Assembly: GCF_013426895.1 (NCBI RefSeq)
Contig: NZ_AP023175.1
Location: 992,001-1,056,000 of the forward strand
Source of the DNA: Paraburkholderia largidicola
GTDB taxonomy: Bacteria; Pseudomonadota; Gammaproteobacteria; Burkholderiales; Burkholderiaceae
DNA length: 64,000 bases
Direction of reading: 5' to 3'
Part shown: positions 1-7,091 of the stretch, piece by piece
Position numbering within the stretch: the stretch's first letter is position 1
Layout of the letters: each line of letters starts with the position of its first letter
Made by a program: the position numbers and the translations under genes
Notes under the pieces: generated by a model
Seen by the model: only the letters and a program-made list of their open reading frames with translations
What the model was told of the DNA's origin: nothing
Database searches by the model: none

Positions 1-395
1 CCGCGCAATAGCACGCTTTGCTGAGCAAGGTCGACATCGACGGCGCCGCGCGCTTCAACGAAGTCCGCCTGACGGTAGGCCGACAATTTAGTCCAGTCGA
101 ACAACGGCTGTGTCAGCGAGACCGTCCAGCCGTTCTGCCAGTACGACGTCCTCGGGAAGCCTTGCGTCGCGATGCTGTTGTAGCTACGCCCCCAGCCGCC
201 CGACACTTGCGGCAACAATCCCGCGCGCGCCTGTGGCACGGCCTCTTTCGCCGCTTCATACGCGGCGCGCGCCTGCGCAAGATCGGCGTCGTAGCCGAGC
301 GATTGCTGAACGACGGTCACGAGATCGGCAGCATGCGCGCCGATGCTCGTCACGCCTAGCGCCGCCGAAACGAGACAAGCTCTGAATCTACGCAT
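1..395 (-). CDS. TolC-family outer-membrane channel protein (N-terminal part, cut by window edge)
   Basis: The minus frame starting with ATG at 395 encodes a signal peptide-like start (MRRFRACLVSAALGVTSIGA then HAADLVTV). It continues into the amphipathic helical pattern of TolC-type efflux proteins (LAQARAAYEAAKEAVPQARA, then LLPQVSGGWG and VSLTQPLFDW). The LLPQVS and TQPLFDW segments are typical of the first helix pair and beta strands of this family. Only about 131 residues are inside the window. The start overlaps the 3' end of the exporter gene by 8 bp, so the two are probably translationally coupled. It would supply the outer-membrane pore of a tripartite type I secretion system with the HlyD-like and ABC proteins upstream. 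It is not in the supplied ORF calls because it has no stop in the window. Confidence 0.85.
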   Translation of the reverse strand, partial: MRRFRACLVSAALGVTSIGAHAADLVTVVQQSLGYDADLAQARAAYEAAKEAVPQARAGLLPQVSGGWGRSYNSIATQGFPRTSYWQNGWTVSLTQPLFDWTKLSAYRQADFVEARGAVDVDLAQQSVLLR

Positions 396-2508
396 GTGAC
401 GGCTCGGCTGCAGCGGAGTGATCGGGACTGTACGACTCGCGCACCAGCGCGCCATCGACGAGCCGGTAACGATGCTCGAACGTCGACGCGAGCGACATGT
501 CATGCGTGATGACGACGACCGTGCAATTGAGTCGTTGCAGCAGTTCGCCGATGCGCCTGACGGAAACGGGATCGAGATTCGACGTGGGCTCGTCGAGCAA
601 CAGCAGGCTACGGCCCTGATAAAGCGCACGGGCAAGCAATAAACGCTGCCGCTGGCCTGCCGAGATGTTGGCGATGGTGTCGCTGATGATCGTGCGGGTG
701 CGCATCGGCAGATGCATCACATCGTTCCATAGACCCACGTCTTCGAGCACCGCTTGCAGGCGGGTTTCATCGACGCTTGCCGAAAACAGCGACACGTTGT
801 CCGCGATCGAACCATGCAGGATCAGATCGCCTTGCCGCATATGCGCGGCATGTCGACGGATCTCGTCGACGGTGAGGTTCGGCCATGCGATGCCGTTCAG
901 CGACATGTGTCCATGCTGAAGCGGCTCGGCTGCCGAAATCAACTTGAAAAGCGTCGATTTGCCCGCTCCCGATGGGCCCGTGATCGCAATCTTGTCGCCT
1001 GCGCGAATGGCAATGCTGGCATTGTTCAGCACCGGCTGATCCGACACGCCGTAGCTGAACGTGACGTCGCGAATGTCGATACGCTCGAACGTACGGACTT
1101 CCGTCGCGCGCTGGGTGTCGGCAGCAGGCGTATAGCGTTCGCCCTCGCATTCGACGATGTCATCCACGCGAGCAACAGGCACGCTCAGCATGAAATATGA
1201 GAACACGCCGTTGACGGTATGTGCGAAACGGTCCGACATCAGCGACTTGTAGATCAGAAACGAATAAAACACGCCAACCGAAATCTTTCCGCCGAGCATC
1301 AGCCGCGCCGCCACCCACGTGACCGCGATAGTGTCCGCATATTGCACGGCCTTCAGGAAGGCATCGCGCGCGCTCGTCAGACGGTTGCCCATCAGCAACG
1401 CCGCCACGTACTCGCGATATTTCGTCAGGAAGATTGCCGTGCGCCGCGTTTCGCCCTGCGCGAGCTTGATCAGCGAAGCAGCGCGAATGGTTTCTATCAG
1501 GGCGTCGTCGCAACGCGCCGAGGTCTCCAGCACGAGCGCGTGGTTGTCGCGCATGCTCGCGAACATGCCGACCGCAATCGACAGATAGATGGCGAACATC
1601 CCGAGAGCCACGGCCGTGAGCATCCGGCTCTGGATCAACATGAGCGCGAGCGCCAGCAAACCGACCGTCGTATCGACACACATCTGCGTGAATGTGCGCG
1701 TCGCCTGCAGGCTGATTTCGTCATGCGCCTTGACGCGCGCAAACACATCGCCGACATGCCGCTTCTCGAACCATGAAATGGGATTGCGCAGCAAATGCCC
1801 CAGCAGCCCTTCCGTCGCGGTCACCCTCACGCGCTGGTGCAGCAATTCGAGGAGCCGCGCCTCGACATACTGGCTCAGCGCGCCGACTGCGAAAATGCCC
1901 GTGAACGTCAACACGAGCACGTTCAGCAGATTGACGTTGTCCGCTGCGACGACGTAGTCGAGCGTCAGATTGCCGAGGTAAGGCGCAGCGAGAATCGCGA
2001 ACTGACTGCCGACCATGACGAACATGACTTTGGCGAGATGACGCCGCAAGTCCGCGTTCAGCGCCCGCACGCGTGCGAGCGCTTTCGGCACCTGGAACTT
2101 TGCGCGAATGCGCGGCATCCCGGGTGTCGGCGAGCACTCCAGAAGAAAGCCCGATACCGCTGACGCGAAGGTGTCCATCGAAATGCGCCGCCGCCCGGTT
2201 GCGGGATCGAGAATCTGCACGTAGCCGCGCCCGCATTTTTCGAACACCACGAAATGCGCGCCGCCGAAATGCAGGATCGAGCCGTGCCGGATAGTCGGTA
2301 CGTCTTCGATTCCGAAGCGATAGGCCTGCACCGCCAATCCAAACTCGGTGGCCATGTCGTACAGGTCCATCACGGAAAGACCGTTCGCGGAGATAGGCCG
2401 ATAGGTGGACAACTCCCGTACCCCGGTTGCGCGGCCCAGATGCGTGAGCACCATGGCAAGGCAGGCATAGCCGCATTCCGCGACCTCGTTCTGGTAGATG
2501 ACGCGCAT
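388..2508 (-). CDS. C39 peptidase / ABC exporter (bacteriocin-type, CvaB-like)
   Basis: This is a peptidase-containing ABC transporter of about 706 residues. The N-terminal C39 domain has Q6 and C12 in QNEVAECGYACLAMV, H85 in FGGAHFVVF and D101 in QILDPATG, matching the Gln-oxyanion/Cys-His-Asp arrangement of the family that cuts after double-glycine leaders. A membrane region of about six segments follows (residues ~165-430). The nucleotide-binding domain has Walker A GPSGAGKST, signature ISAGQRQR and Walker B LLLLDEPTSNLD. I prefer the ATG at 2508, 5 bp after the upstream stop and with AGAGG nearby. An in-frame start at 2553 would add 15 residues and overlap the upstream gene. It should export and trim the LAGG-leader peptides encoded at 4940-5382. 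Confidence 0.93.
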   Translation of the reverse strand: MRVIYQNEVAECGYACLAMVLTHLGRATGVRELSTYRPISANGLSVMDLYDMATEFGLAVQAYRFGIEDVPTIRHGSILHFGGAHFVVFEKCGRGYVQILDPATGRRRISMDTFASAVSGFLLECSPTPGMPRIRAKFQVPKALARVRALNADLRRHLAKVMFVMVGSQFAILAAPYLGNLTLDYVVAADNVNLLNVLVLTFTGIFAVGALSQYVEARLLELLHQRVRVTATEGLLGHLLRNPISWFEKRHVGDVFARVKAHDEISLQATRTFTQMCVDTTVGLLALALMLIQSRMLTAVALGMFAIYLSIAVGMFASMRDNHALVLETSARCDDALIETIRAASLIKLAQGETRRTAIFLTKYREYVAALLMGNRLTSARDAFLKAVQYADTIAVTWVAARLMLGGKISVGVFYSFLIYKSLMSDRFAHTVNGVFSYFMLSVPVARVDDIVECEGERYTPAADTQRATEVRTFERIDIRDVTFSYGVSDQPVLNNASIAIRAGDKIAITGPSGAGKSTLFKLISAAEPLQHGHMSLNGIAWPNLTVDEIRRHAAHMRQGDLILHGSIADNVSLFSASVDETRLQAVLEDVGLWNDVMHLPMRTRTIISDTIANISAGQRQRLLLARALYQGRSLLLLDEPTSNLDPVSVRRIGELLQRLNCTVVVITHDMSLASTFEHRYRLVDGALVRESYSPDHSAAAEPSHA

Positions 2509-2513
2509 CGGGA

Positions 2514-3716
2514 TCAGCCTCTTATCGTGCGAAACAGCGGTTCGAGCACCCACTCGGCAATCGTCCGGCGTTCGACCACGATGCTCGCCGTCGCGCGCAT
2601 GCCGGGCAGGATGTCGAAGTGCTGATTACCGTAATCGAATGTCCGACCGCGCAATGTGGCCCATGCCATGAAGTCGCCATCGCCTGTGTCCTTTGGCGAG
2701 GTCGGCGTCACGGGTGGCAGCGACATGGGCGATTGCACCGTCGTTTGCGAGATCGCATCGATACGCGCTTCATATGTGCCGAATTTCACGTACGGAAACG
2801 CGTCGAACTTAAGACGTACGATCTGCCCCATCTGCACAAAGCCACGCCGGCGCGATGGAATACGCAGCGCGGCACGTAACGCGCTTTTGTCTTCGGTGGA
2901 GATCACGAGCGCGACATCGGCGGGCTCGAGCGAGCGGCCCGGCACAAGGCTCGAAAACATGACGACGCCCGGCTTCGGCGCGGAAATCGTCGAATCCTGA
3001 CGCGACTGCTCAAAGCGCATCCGGATGTCCTGAATGTCCCGAGCATGACGCGCGTCGTTTTCCTTCAATTGCGCCGTCAGATTGCCTTGCGTGCTGTGCA
3101 GCGTCGCAATCTCGCCATTGAGTTGCTGCCGCCGCGCGACGCCTTGCGCGACCGAAATTTTCATCTGATGCGTATCGGCGCTCGCCTGTTCTATCCGGTC
3201 GGCCGTCACGTAATCGGATACGGATTGCAGCCGGTTCAGTTTGTGCTCGGCCTCGCCGACGAGTTGCCGGCTTTGCGCGATCTGTTCGTCGAGCGCCACG
3301 ACTTCAGCGCGGCGGTTGCCGATCGTCGCGTTCGATGCGCCGAGTTGCGCCTCGAGTTGCGCCTTGCGCTGCTGATACTGCGCGTCAGTGGCACGGATCT
3401 GCTCATCACGCATCTGCTCGTCGAACGCTGCGCGCTGACGGCCATCGCTTGCCAGCGACAGGTCACGCTGCACGCGAAAAAGCGGCATGCCCGGCGTGAC
3501 GCGTTCGCCGGCATGCACATAGACGGACGACACGAGTCCGCTCAGTCCCTGCACCTTGACATCGGACGGCGAAACAATCTCGCACTGCACGTCCTGCTTC
3601 AACTCGACCTCATGCAGGAAACCGAAGGCAACGGCCACCACGACGATGCCAGAGGCGCCGTACGCGATCCATCGCCACGGCACATCCTTGAACTGCGGAA
3701 GGCTGGTTGGTTCCAT
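2514..3716 (-). CDS. HlyD-family membrane-fusion (periplasmic adaptor) protein
   Basis: The 400-residue protein has a short cytoplasmic N-terminus, one transmembrane segment (about residues 15-34), and a lipoyl-like half motif (GLVSSVYVHAGERVTPGMPL). A long alpha-helical hairpin spans about residues 95-235, rich in Gln, Glu and Arg, and the second lipoyl half follows (STISAPKPGVV). The C-terminal beta-barrel ends in DILPGMRATASIVV, the usual HlyD/CvaA ending. It bridges the inner-membrane C39 exporter and the TolC-like channel. It lies 51 bp downstream of the acyltransferase-like gene and 5 bp upstream of the preferred exporter start, so the genes are probably one operon. Its family is clear; the substrate is inferred from context. 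Confidence 0.92.
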   Translation of the reverse strand: MEPTSLPQFKDVPWRWIAYGASGIVVVAVAFGFLHEVELKQDVQCEIVSPSDVKVQGLSGLVSSVYVHAGERVTPGMPLFRVQRDLSLASDGRQRAAFDEQMRDEQIRATDAQYQQRKAQLEAQLGASNATIGNRRAEVVALDEQIAQSRQLVGEAEHKLNRLQSVSDYVTADRIEQASADTHQMKISVAQGVARRQQLNGEIATLHSTQGNLTAQLKENDARHARDIQDIRMRFEQSRQDSTISAPKPGVVMFSSLVPGRSLEPADVALVISTEDKSALRAALRIPSRRRGFVQMGQIVRLKFDAFPYVKFGTYEARIDAISQTTVQSPMSLPPVTPTSPKDTGDGDFMAWATLRGRTFDYGNQHFDILPGMRATASIVVERRTIAEWVLEPLFRTIRG

Positions 3717-3767
3717 TTTGATCTGCCCTATGAGTCATGCTCGCGCCGGAGATGGCGCGCTGCGTTC

Positions 3768-4730
3768 TTATTTGGCGGGCGCAAACGCATACAGCGAGGG
3801 ATGACCTGCGACGAGCGAGCGCTCGAAGTTGCCTATGAGCGCCTGCTCGATTTCGCGCGCAACGCGCAGCGACGCATCGGGCTCGCCGAGCCGTATGGGC
3901 TCGAGCAAAGTGCCAGCGAACCGGCCGTGCTCGAAGCGCAGATAGAACGGCAGGAGGATCGCACCCAGCGGCCCGCCCATGCGAAACACGCCGTTGTGAA
4001 TCCGCGCAGCGCGGCCGAACATCGACACGCCGACCGTTTCCATTGGATAGCGATGCAGCGTGAACGGCGGCACGTCGGCGAAGATGACGACCACGCCGTT
4101 GCGCCTGAGCGAGCGCGCCACCTGCAAGCCGAGGCCGGAGCGGTTGTCCTGATCGTAGGTGTACAGCACATCGAGGCTGGGAATCATCGCATCGTCACTG
4201 CCGTAGATGTCGCGCGGCACGCCAGAGACCACGCCGATCCTCGCGAGTCCAAGCTTCGCGCGTAAATCGTCGATCACATAGATGTTTGCGTACTGCGATA
4301 CGAAGTGAAACGGCGACACGATGAACGGACTGCCCGGCGACTCGCGCCTGAGCTGCGCGATGGTTTGCGCAAGCTCGCCGGCAATACGCTGAAGATCGGG
4401 CCAGGCCTCATCGAACCGGCGTTGGCGTCCGAAGTGCAAGCGCTGGTCGATCAATTTCTCCAGCGCGCCCGCGGCGAGCAGGCGGCTGCAGCGCGGTGGG
4501 GCGATGTTCATTACTTCGCGTGCGAAATCGGCCCGTTCGCGCGCAAGTGCGCGGCGGTTCACGTCGACCGACGCTCCCAGCAATGCGGATCCAACGGCAA
4601 TCGGCTCCAGCGCGGCAAGGGGAACACGAGACGCCACGACACGCAGCGCGGCAAGCCGCGCGCGCCGCACTGCGCGGCCAAGCACACCTCGCGCACGCGA
4701 CCATTCCTGCCGCCACGACACCAGATTCAT
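3768..4730 (-). CDS. LpxL/HtrB-like acyltransferase homologue with altered active-site motif
   Basis: The 320-residue protein resembles the lipid A late-acyltransferase fold: an N-terminal helical region, then FIVSPFHFVSQYANIYVID, a central DVPPFTLHRYPMETVGVSMFG block, and PLGAILLPFYLRFEHGRF, which parallels the substrate-entry region of LpxL. In LpxL the catalytic motif is His-x4-Glu/Asp. Here H142 is followed by Tyr at position 147 (HFVSQY), so the acidic partner is missing or replaced. No strong ribosome-binding site precedes the ATG at 4730. It lies between the precursor-like peptide genes and the HlyD gene, which suggests it modifies the peptide or supports immunity rather than lipid A synthesis. 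That role is inference. The fold assignment is moderately secure, the activity unknown. Confidence 0.7.
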   Translation of the reverse strand: MNLVSWRQEWSRARGVLGRAVRRARLAALRVVASRVPLAALEPIAVGSALLGASVDVNRRALARERADFAREVMNIAPPRCSRLLAAGALEKLIDQRLHFGRQRRFDEAWPDLQRIAGELAQTIAQLRRESPGSPFIVSPFHFVSQYANIYVIDDLRAKLGLARIGVVSGVPRDIYGSDDAMIPSLDVLYTYDQDNRSGLGLQVARSLRRNGVVVIFADVPPFTLHRYPMETVGVSMFGRAARIHNGVFRMGGPLGAILLPFYLRFEHGRFAGTLLEPIRLGEPDASLRVAREIEQALIGNFERSLVAGHPSLYAFAPAK

Positions 4731-4836
4731 AGCTTTATTGTTTTGAGTTTCGGCAGTTCGTTACTGCCTTTGGCGCAGGCGCACTCGAATGCACACGGAC
4801 ATGCAGATAGACGACCACTTGCGTCGCGAAGCGCAA

Positions 4837-4860
4837 AACCCCACGCTGGCGCGTGGGGTT
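4837..4860 (-). terminator. Perfect 10-bp hairpin with short T tract, possible attenuator
   Basis: AACCCCACGC (4837-4846) pairs with GCGTGGGGTT (4851-4860) around a 4-base loop. Read on the minus strand the stem runs into TTTT then GCGC. It sits between the peptide gene ending at 4940 and the acyltransferase-like gene starting at 4730. It may cause partial termination, giving more peptide mRNA than export mRNA, as is common in bacteriocin operons. Confidence 0.6.
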
Positions 4861-4939
4861 CGTCTGACATCACGCCGCTACTATCCGCCACCGCAACGCC
4901 AGCTCACCACAGCGTCCCGTCGGCGAACACTGGCCGCGA

Positions 4940-5071
4940 TCAGCGCTTGACGACGACCGTGATCGTGTTGGTGCTCGAACTGGTGCTCGTGCTGGTGCTC
5001 GTAGCGCTCGACTTGCAGCAGCCGCCAGCCAACGTCGCCTTTTCCAGAACACTGCGCTCTACTTTCTGCAT
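4940..5071 (-). CDS. Small LAGG-leader Ser/Thr-rich peptide (candidate exported precursor, copy 2)
   Basis: A 43-residue ORF too short for the ORF calls. It begins MQKVERSVLEKATLAGG, then CCKSSATSTSTSTSSS, and ends TNTITVVVKR. The ATG at 5071 is preceded by GAGGA at a suitable distance. The leader matches the neighbouring peptide at 5206-5382 (MQKIERNELAQVKLAGG), with L at -4 and GG at -2/-1 relative to the predicted cut, as C39 peptidases require. The core also shares the block N-T-I-T-V-V-x-V. The two peptides are therefore paralogues, and the C39 exporter downstream is the likely processor. Two Cys residues follow the predicted cut directly. Function is unknown: a bacteriocin/microcin, signal peptide or modified RiPP are all possible. 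Confidence 0.75.
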   Translation of the reverse strand: MQKVERSVLEKATLAGGCCKSSATSTSTSTSSSTNTITVVVKR

Positions 5072-5117
5072 TTCATTTTCCTCGTAGGGTTATAAAGGAA
5101 CTGCCTTACTGCACAAC

Positions 5118-5136
5118 TGACGGGTCGATCCCGTCA
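5118..5136. other. 7-bp inverted repeat between the two peptide genes
   Basis: TGACGGG (5118-5124) and CCCGTCA (5130-5136) form a perfect stem with a 5-base loop. No T tract follows on either strand, so it is more likely an RNA-stability or processing hairpin than a terminator. The rest of 5072-5205 shows no further gene. Confidence 0.4.
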
Positions 5137-5205
5137 CCACTTCAAGCTTGCATCACGCCTCGGTATTTCACTCCGGCATCCGGCATCGCTAACGGCGACG
5201 CCAGT

Positions 5206-5382
5206 TCACGGCACCGGAGGGCGGCCGTTTCCGCCTCCACCAGATGAACGATTGCCCGAAACGATCACGACTGTGATCGTGTTCGAGCTGGAACTCGAAC
5301 TGAAGCTGCTCGAACTGCTGGAAACGCTGTAACCGCCAGCCAGTTTCACCTGCGCCAATTCATTACGCTCGATTTTCTGCAC
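5206..5382 (-). CDS. Small LAGG-leader Ser-rich peptide (candidate exported precursor, copy 1)
   Basis: A 58-residue product starting at a GTG (5382) that is 5 bases downstream of a near-perfect Shine-Dalgarno AAGGAGGTG (5394-5386). This start, rather than the ATG at 5415, reproduces the leader of the second peptide (MQKIERNELAQVKLAGG). The predicted core is YSVSSSSSSFSSSSSS, then NTITVVIVSGN, then a Gly-rich tail RSSGGGGNGRPPVP. Serine clusters followed by a hydrophobic Ile/Val strand are unusual. Serines could be substrates for dehydration, acylation or glycosylation, but no lanthionine synthetase or glycosyltransferase is nearby. The only enzyme-like gene in the cluster is the LpxL-like protein. 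Real coding status is supported by the paralogy, the Shine-Dalgarno and the operon context. Confidence 0.8.
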   Translation of the reverse strand: MQKIERNELAQVKLAGGYSVSSSSSSFSSSSSSNTITVVIVSGNRSSGGGGNGRPPVP

Positions 5383-5447
5383 CGCCACCTCCTTCCAAAG
5401 ATGAGACAAAGTCAACGCATTCCTACAAAACCGCCCGGAACACTCTG

Positions 5448-6023
5448 TCAGTACTTCACGATTGCAACGTCTTCACTTTCACGCGGCGATGCATACCATC
5501 CGGTTATCGACACCGGCGGCGGTGCTGCCGCGCTCATTAACATCAGCCTGGCCGCGCCATCTGTCTGGTCCGCAATCGCGACGTTCGATGCAATGTTCTG
5601 TTCGACCGAATATGCTCTCGCTCTCACGACGACCGGTGCACCATCCGTCGCGGACCAACTGTCCGGGTTTATTGCTCGAAAGTACTCGAATGACGCGACG
5701 CCGCTCGCAGGTTCGACGATTTGCGTCACTGCACTGACCGCCGGCCGGATCCGGGTGGCCGAAGCGCGATGCGCGTGATGTTTTGTTCGCACGACATGCA
5801 TCACCGAATGGCGCCACCGATATCTGCTGCAACTGCGCAGGCAATGCTGGCAATGAAATGCAGCGGATCTGCATGCGGTCTTCACTCTGATATCCCGAAC
5901 CTCTCTGGATGACGAACATGTGGCAGCAAGCCGATTCGCTCTCGCGCTCACGTTTGTACTCGTCATACCCACGGCCAGACCGAGCATCGCAAAGCACAAA
6001 GTTAATCTGGTCGGCACTGCCAT
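5448..6023 (-). CDS. Uncertain exported ORF upstream of the peptide genes
   Basis: A 191-codon minus ORF starts with a convincing signal peptide (MAVPTRLTLCFAMLGLAVGM, then TSTNVSARA with an AxA-type cleavage site). A GGAAAGAAAG stretch lies upstream. The C-terminal half (from about IRPAVSAVTQIVEPASGVAS onward) also reads like real protein. The middle, about residues 36-75, is an odd Cys/His/Arg-rich stretch with five Cys. That may mean a pair of compensating frameshifts, so the gene could be degenerate. I recognise no family. If real it would be an envelope or secreted accessory of the peptide cluster, transcribed in the same direction and ending 65 bp before the first peptide start. Confidence 0.35.
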   Translation of the reverse strand: MAVPTRLTLCFAMLGLAVGMTSTNVSARANRLAATCSSSREVRDIRVKTACRSAAFHCQHCLRSCSRYRWRHSVMHVVRTKHHAHRASATRIRPAVSAVTQIVEPASGVASFEYFRAINPDSWSATDGAPVVVRARAYSVEQNIASNVAIADQTDGAARLMLMSAAAPPPVSITGWYASPRESEDVAIVKY

Positions 6024-6329
6024 TTTCGATTTCGACTTTCTTTCCAGGACACTGGTTGATACCCGATACGAGGACCAGATTATCCATACCGATCCTCAAT
6101 TCGGTAATCAGATTTCTTCGATATTTCGTAGGACTACGCGAATACATTGAAGAATCGTTCCAATTTGCAACTTGCTCACATTTCATTCTCTTAGAAGATT
6201 TGATCCGTAGCCGAATCGCAGGATAGAATCGTCCGACCTGAGAGGCTACTCACTTCGACAATTGCGGCTCCTCGCCCCACGCCTCTTCATCGCAGCCGCT
6301 TTGTATCCGAGACCGCTTTGCTTCAGAAC
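6024..6329. promoter_or_regulatory. Divergent, relatively AT-rich intergenic region between the peptide locus and its putative regulator
   Basis: This 306-bp region separates the minus-strand peptide locus from the plus-strand RcsB-like gene and is clearly less GC-rich than its surroundings. It contains a short dyad CGTAG-GA-CTACG (6127-6138). No confident -35/-10 pair is assigned. It is the natural place for promoters of both units. Confidence 0.45.
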
Positions 6330-6989
6330 ATGAACAACAATCGCGAGTTCAGGGTTGCCATCGCCGACGACCATCCCGTCATTCGACAAGCAGTCGTCAA
6401 CGCGATCGAAAACCTGCCGGGTTTCGCTGTGGGCGCGAATGCACACTCCGGCCAGGAACTGCTCGACCGACTCACCGAGGGAAGCTGGGATCTGATTGTC
6501 ACGGACCTGTCGATGCAGAGCACGCGCAGCGAAACCGACGGGCTCAATCTGGTCGCGAGTTTGTGTAAAAGGCATCCATCCGTGCCGGTCATCGTGTTCA
6601 CGATGCTCAACAATGACGACGTGCTGCTGAGGCTATCCCGGTCGGGCGTCGCCGGCATTGTGGACAAGTGTGAAGGGATCGCGGAGTTTCAATCGGCGAT
6701 TCTGCAAGTGGTAAATCATCAGCGACCATTCTTTTCGGAAAGAATCCGTTCTCGCCTGCGGCTACGTTGCAGCCATGCCGTCTCGCAAGGCGGCGCACAC
6801 ACGCTGACGAAGAAAGAACTGGACGTGATACGGTACTTCGCTGCGGGCGTAGCGTTGACGCAGATCGCACAACGGGTCAACCGGTCCATCTCGACCGTTG
6901 CGACCCAAAAGAGCGCTGCCATGAAAAAGCTCGGTCTCCAGACGAACGCCGACCTGGTCAAATATGCGCAGGAGAACGGGCTGATCTGA
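6330..6989 (+). CDS. RcsB-like NarL/LuxR-type response regulator
   Basis: The 219-residue regulator has a receiver domain with an acidic pair (ADDHP, D13-D14), phospho-acceptor D59 in VTDLSM, T91 in VFTML and K113 in VDKCEG. The C-terminal LuxR-type helix-turn-helix reads ALTQIAQRVNRSISTVATQK, then SAAMKKLGL. The DLSM motif, KRHPSVPVIVFTM and the SAAMKKLG ending resemble RcsB more than typical NarL proteins. I chose the ATG at 6330; a TTG at 6318 would add four residues. No sensor kinase is adjacent, so it is an orphan in this window. Divergent orientation suggests control of the peptide export locus. Confidence 0.9.
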   Translation: MNNNREFRVAIADDHPVIRQAVVNAIENLPGFAVGANAHSGQELLDRLTEGSWDLIVTDLSMQSTRSETDGLNLVASLCKRHPSVPVIVFTMLNNDDVLLRLSRSGVAGIVDKCEGIAEFQSAILQVVNHQRPFFSERIRSRLRLRCSHAVSQGGAHTLTKKELDVIRYFAAGVALTQIAQRVNRSISTVATQKSAAMKKLGLQTNADLVKYAQENGLI

Positions 6990-7037
6990 GGCCAACATCG
7001 CCGTGCGCAGGAGAACCGCGTGTAATGAAAAAAAGAA

Positions 7038-7066
7038 AGGGCCGCCCGCATGATGCGCGCGGCCCT
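7038..7066. terminator. Bidirectional terminator between the response regulator and rhaS
   Basis: AGGGCCGC (7038-7045) pairs with GCGGCCCT (7059-7066), followed by GTTTTCT on the plus strand and preceded by an A-rich run that gives T residues on the minus strand. It separates two convergent genes, the response regulator and rhaS. Confidence 0.75.
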
Positions 7067-7091
7067 GTTTTCTCAGCAGATGCAGGATGTG

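Noticed and set aside
5920..6150. Plus-strand 76-aa ORF with a signal-peptide-like start
   Set aside because: It starts at a GTG without a good Shine-Dalgarno and is antisense to the equally signal-like 5448-6023 start. Only one can be real, and the minus ORF fits the operon direction.
5479..6186. Minus 235-codon open frame overlapping 5448-6023
   Set aside because: Composition is Arg/Ser/Cys-rich and not protein-like. It is probably a shadow frame.
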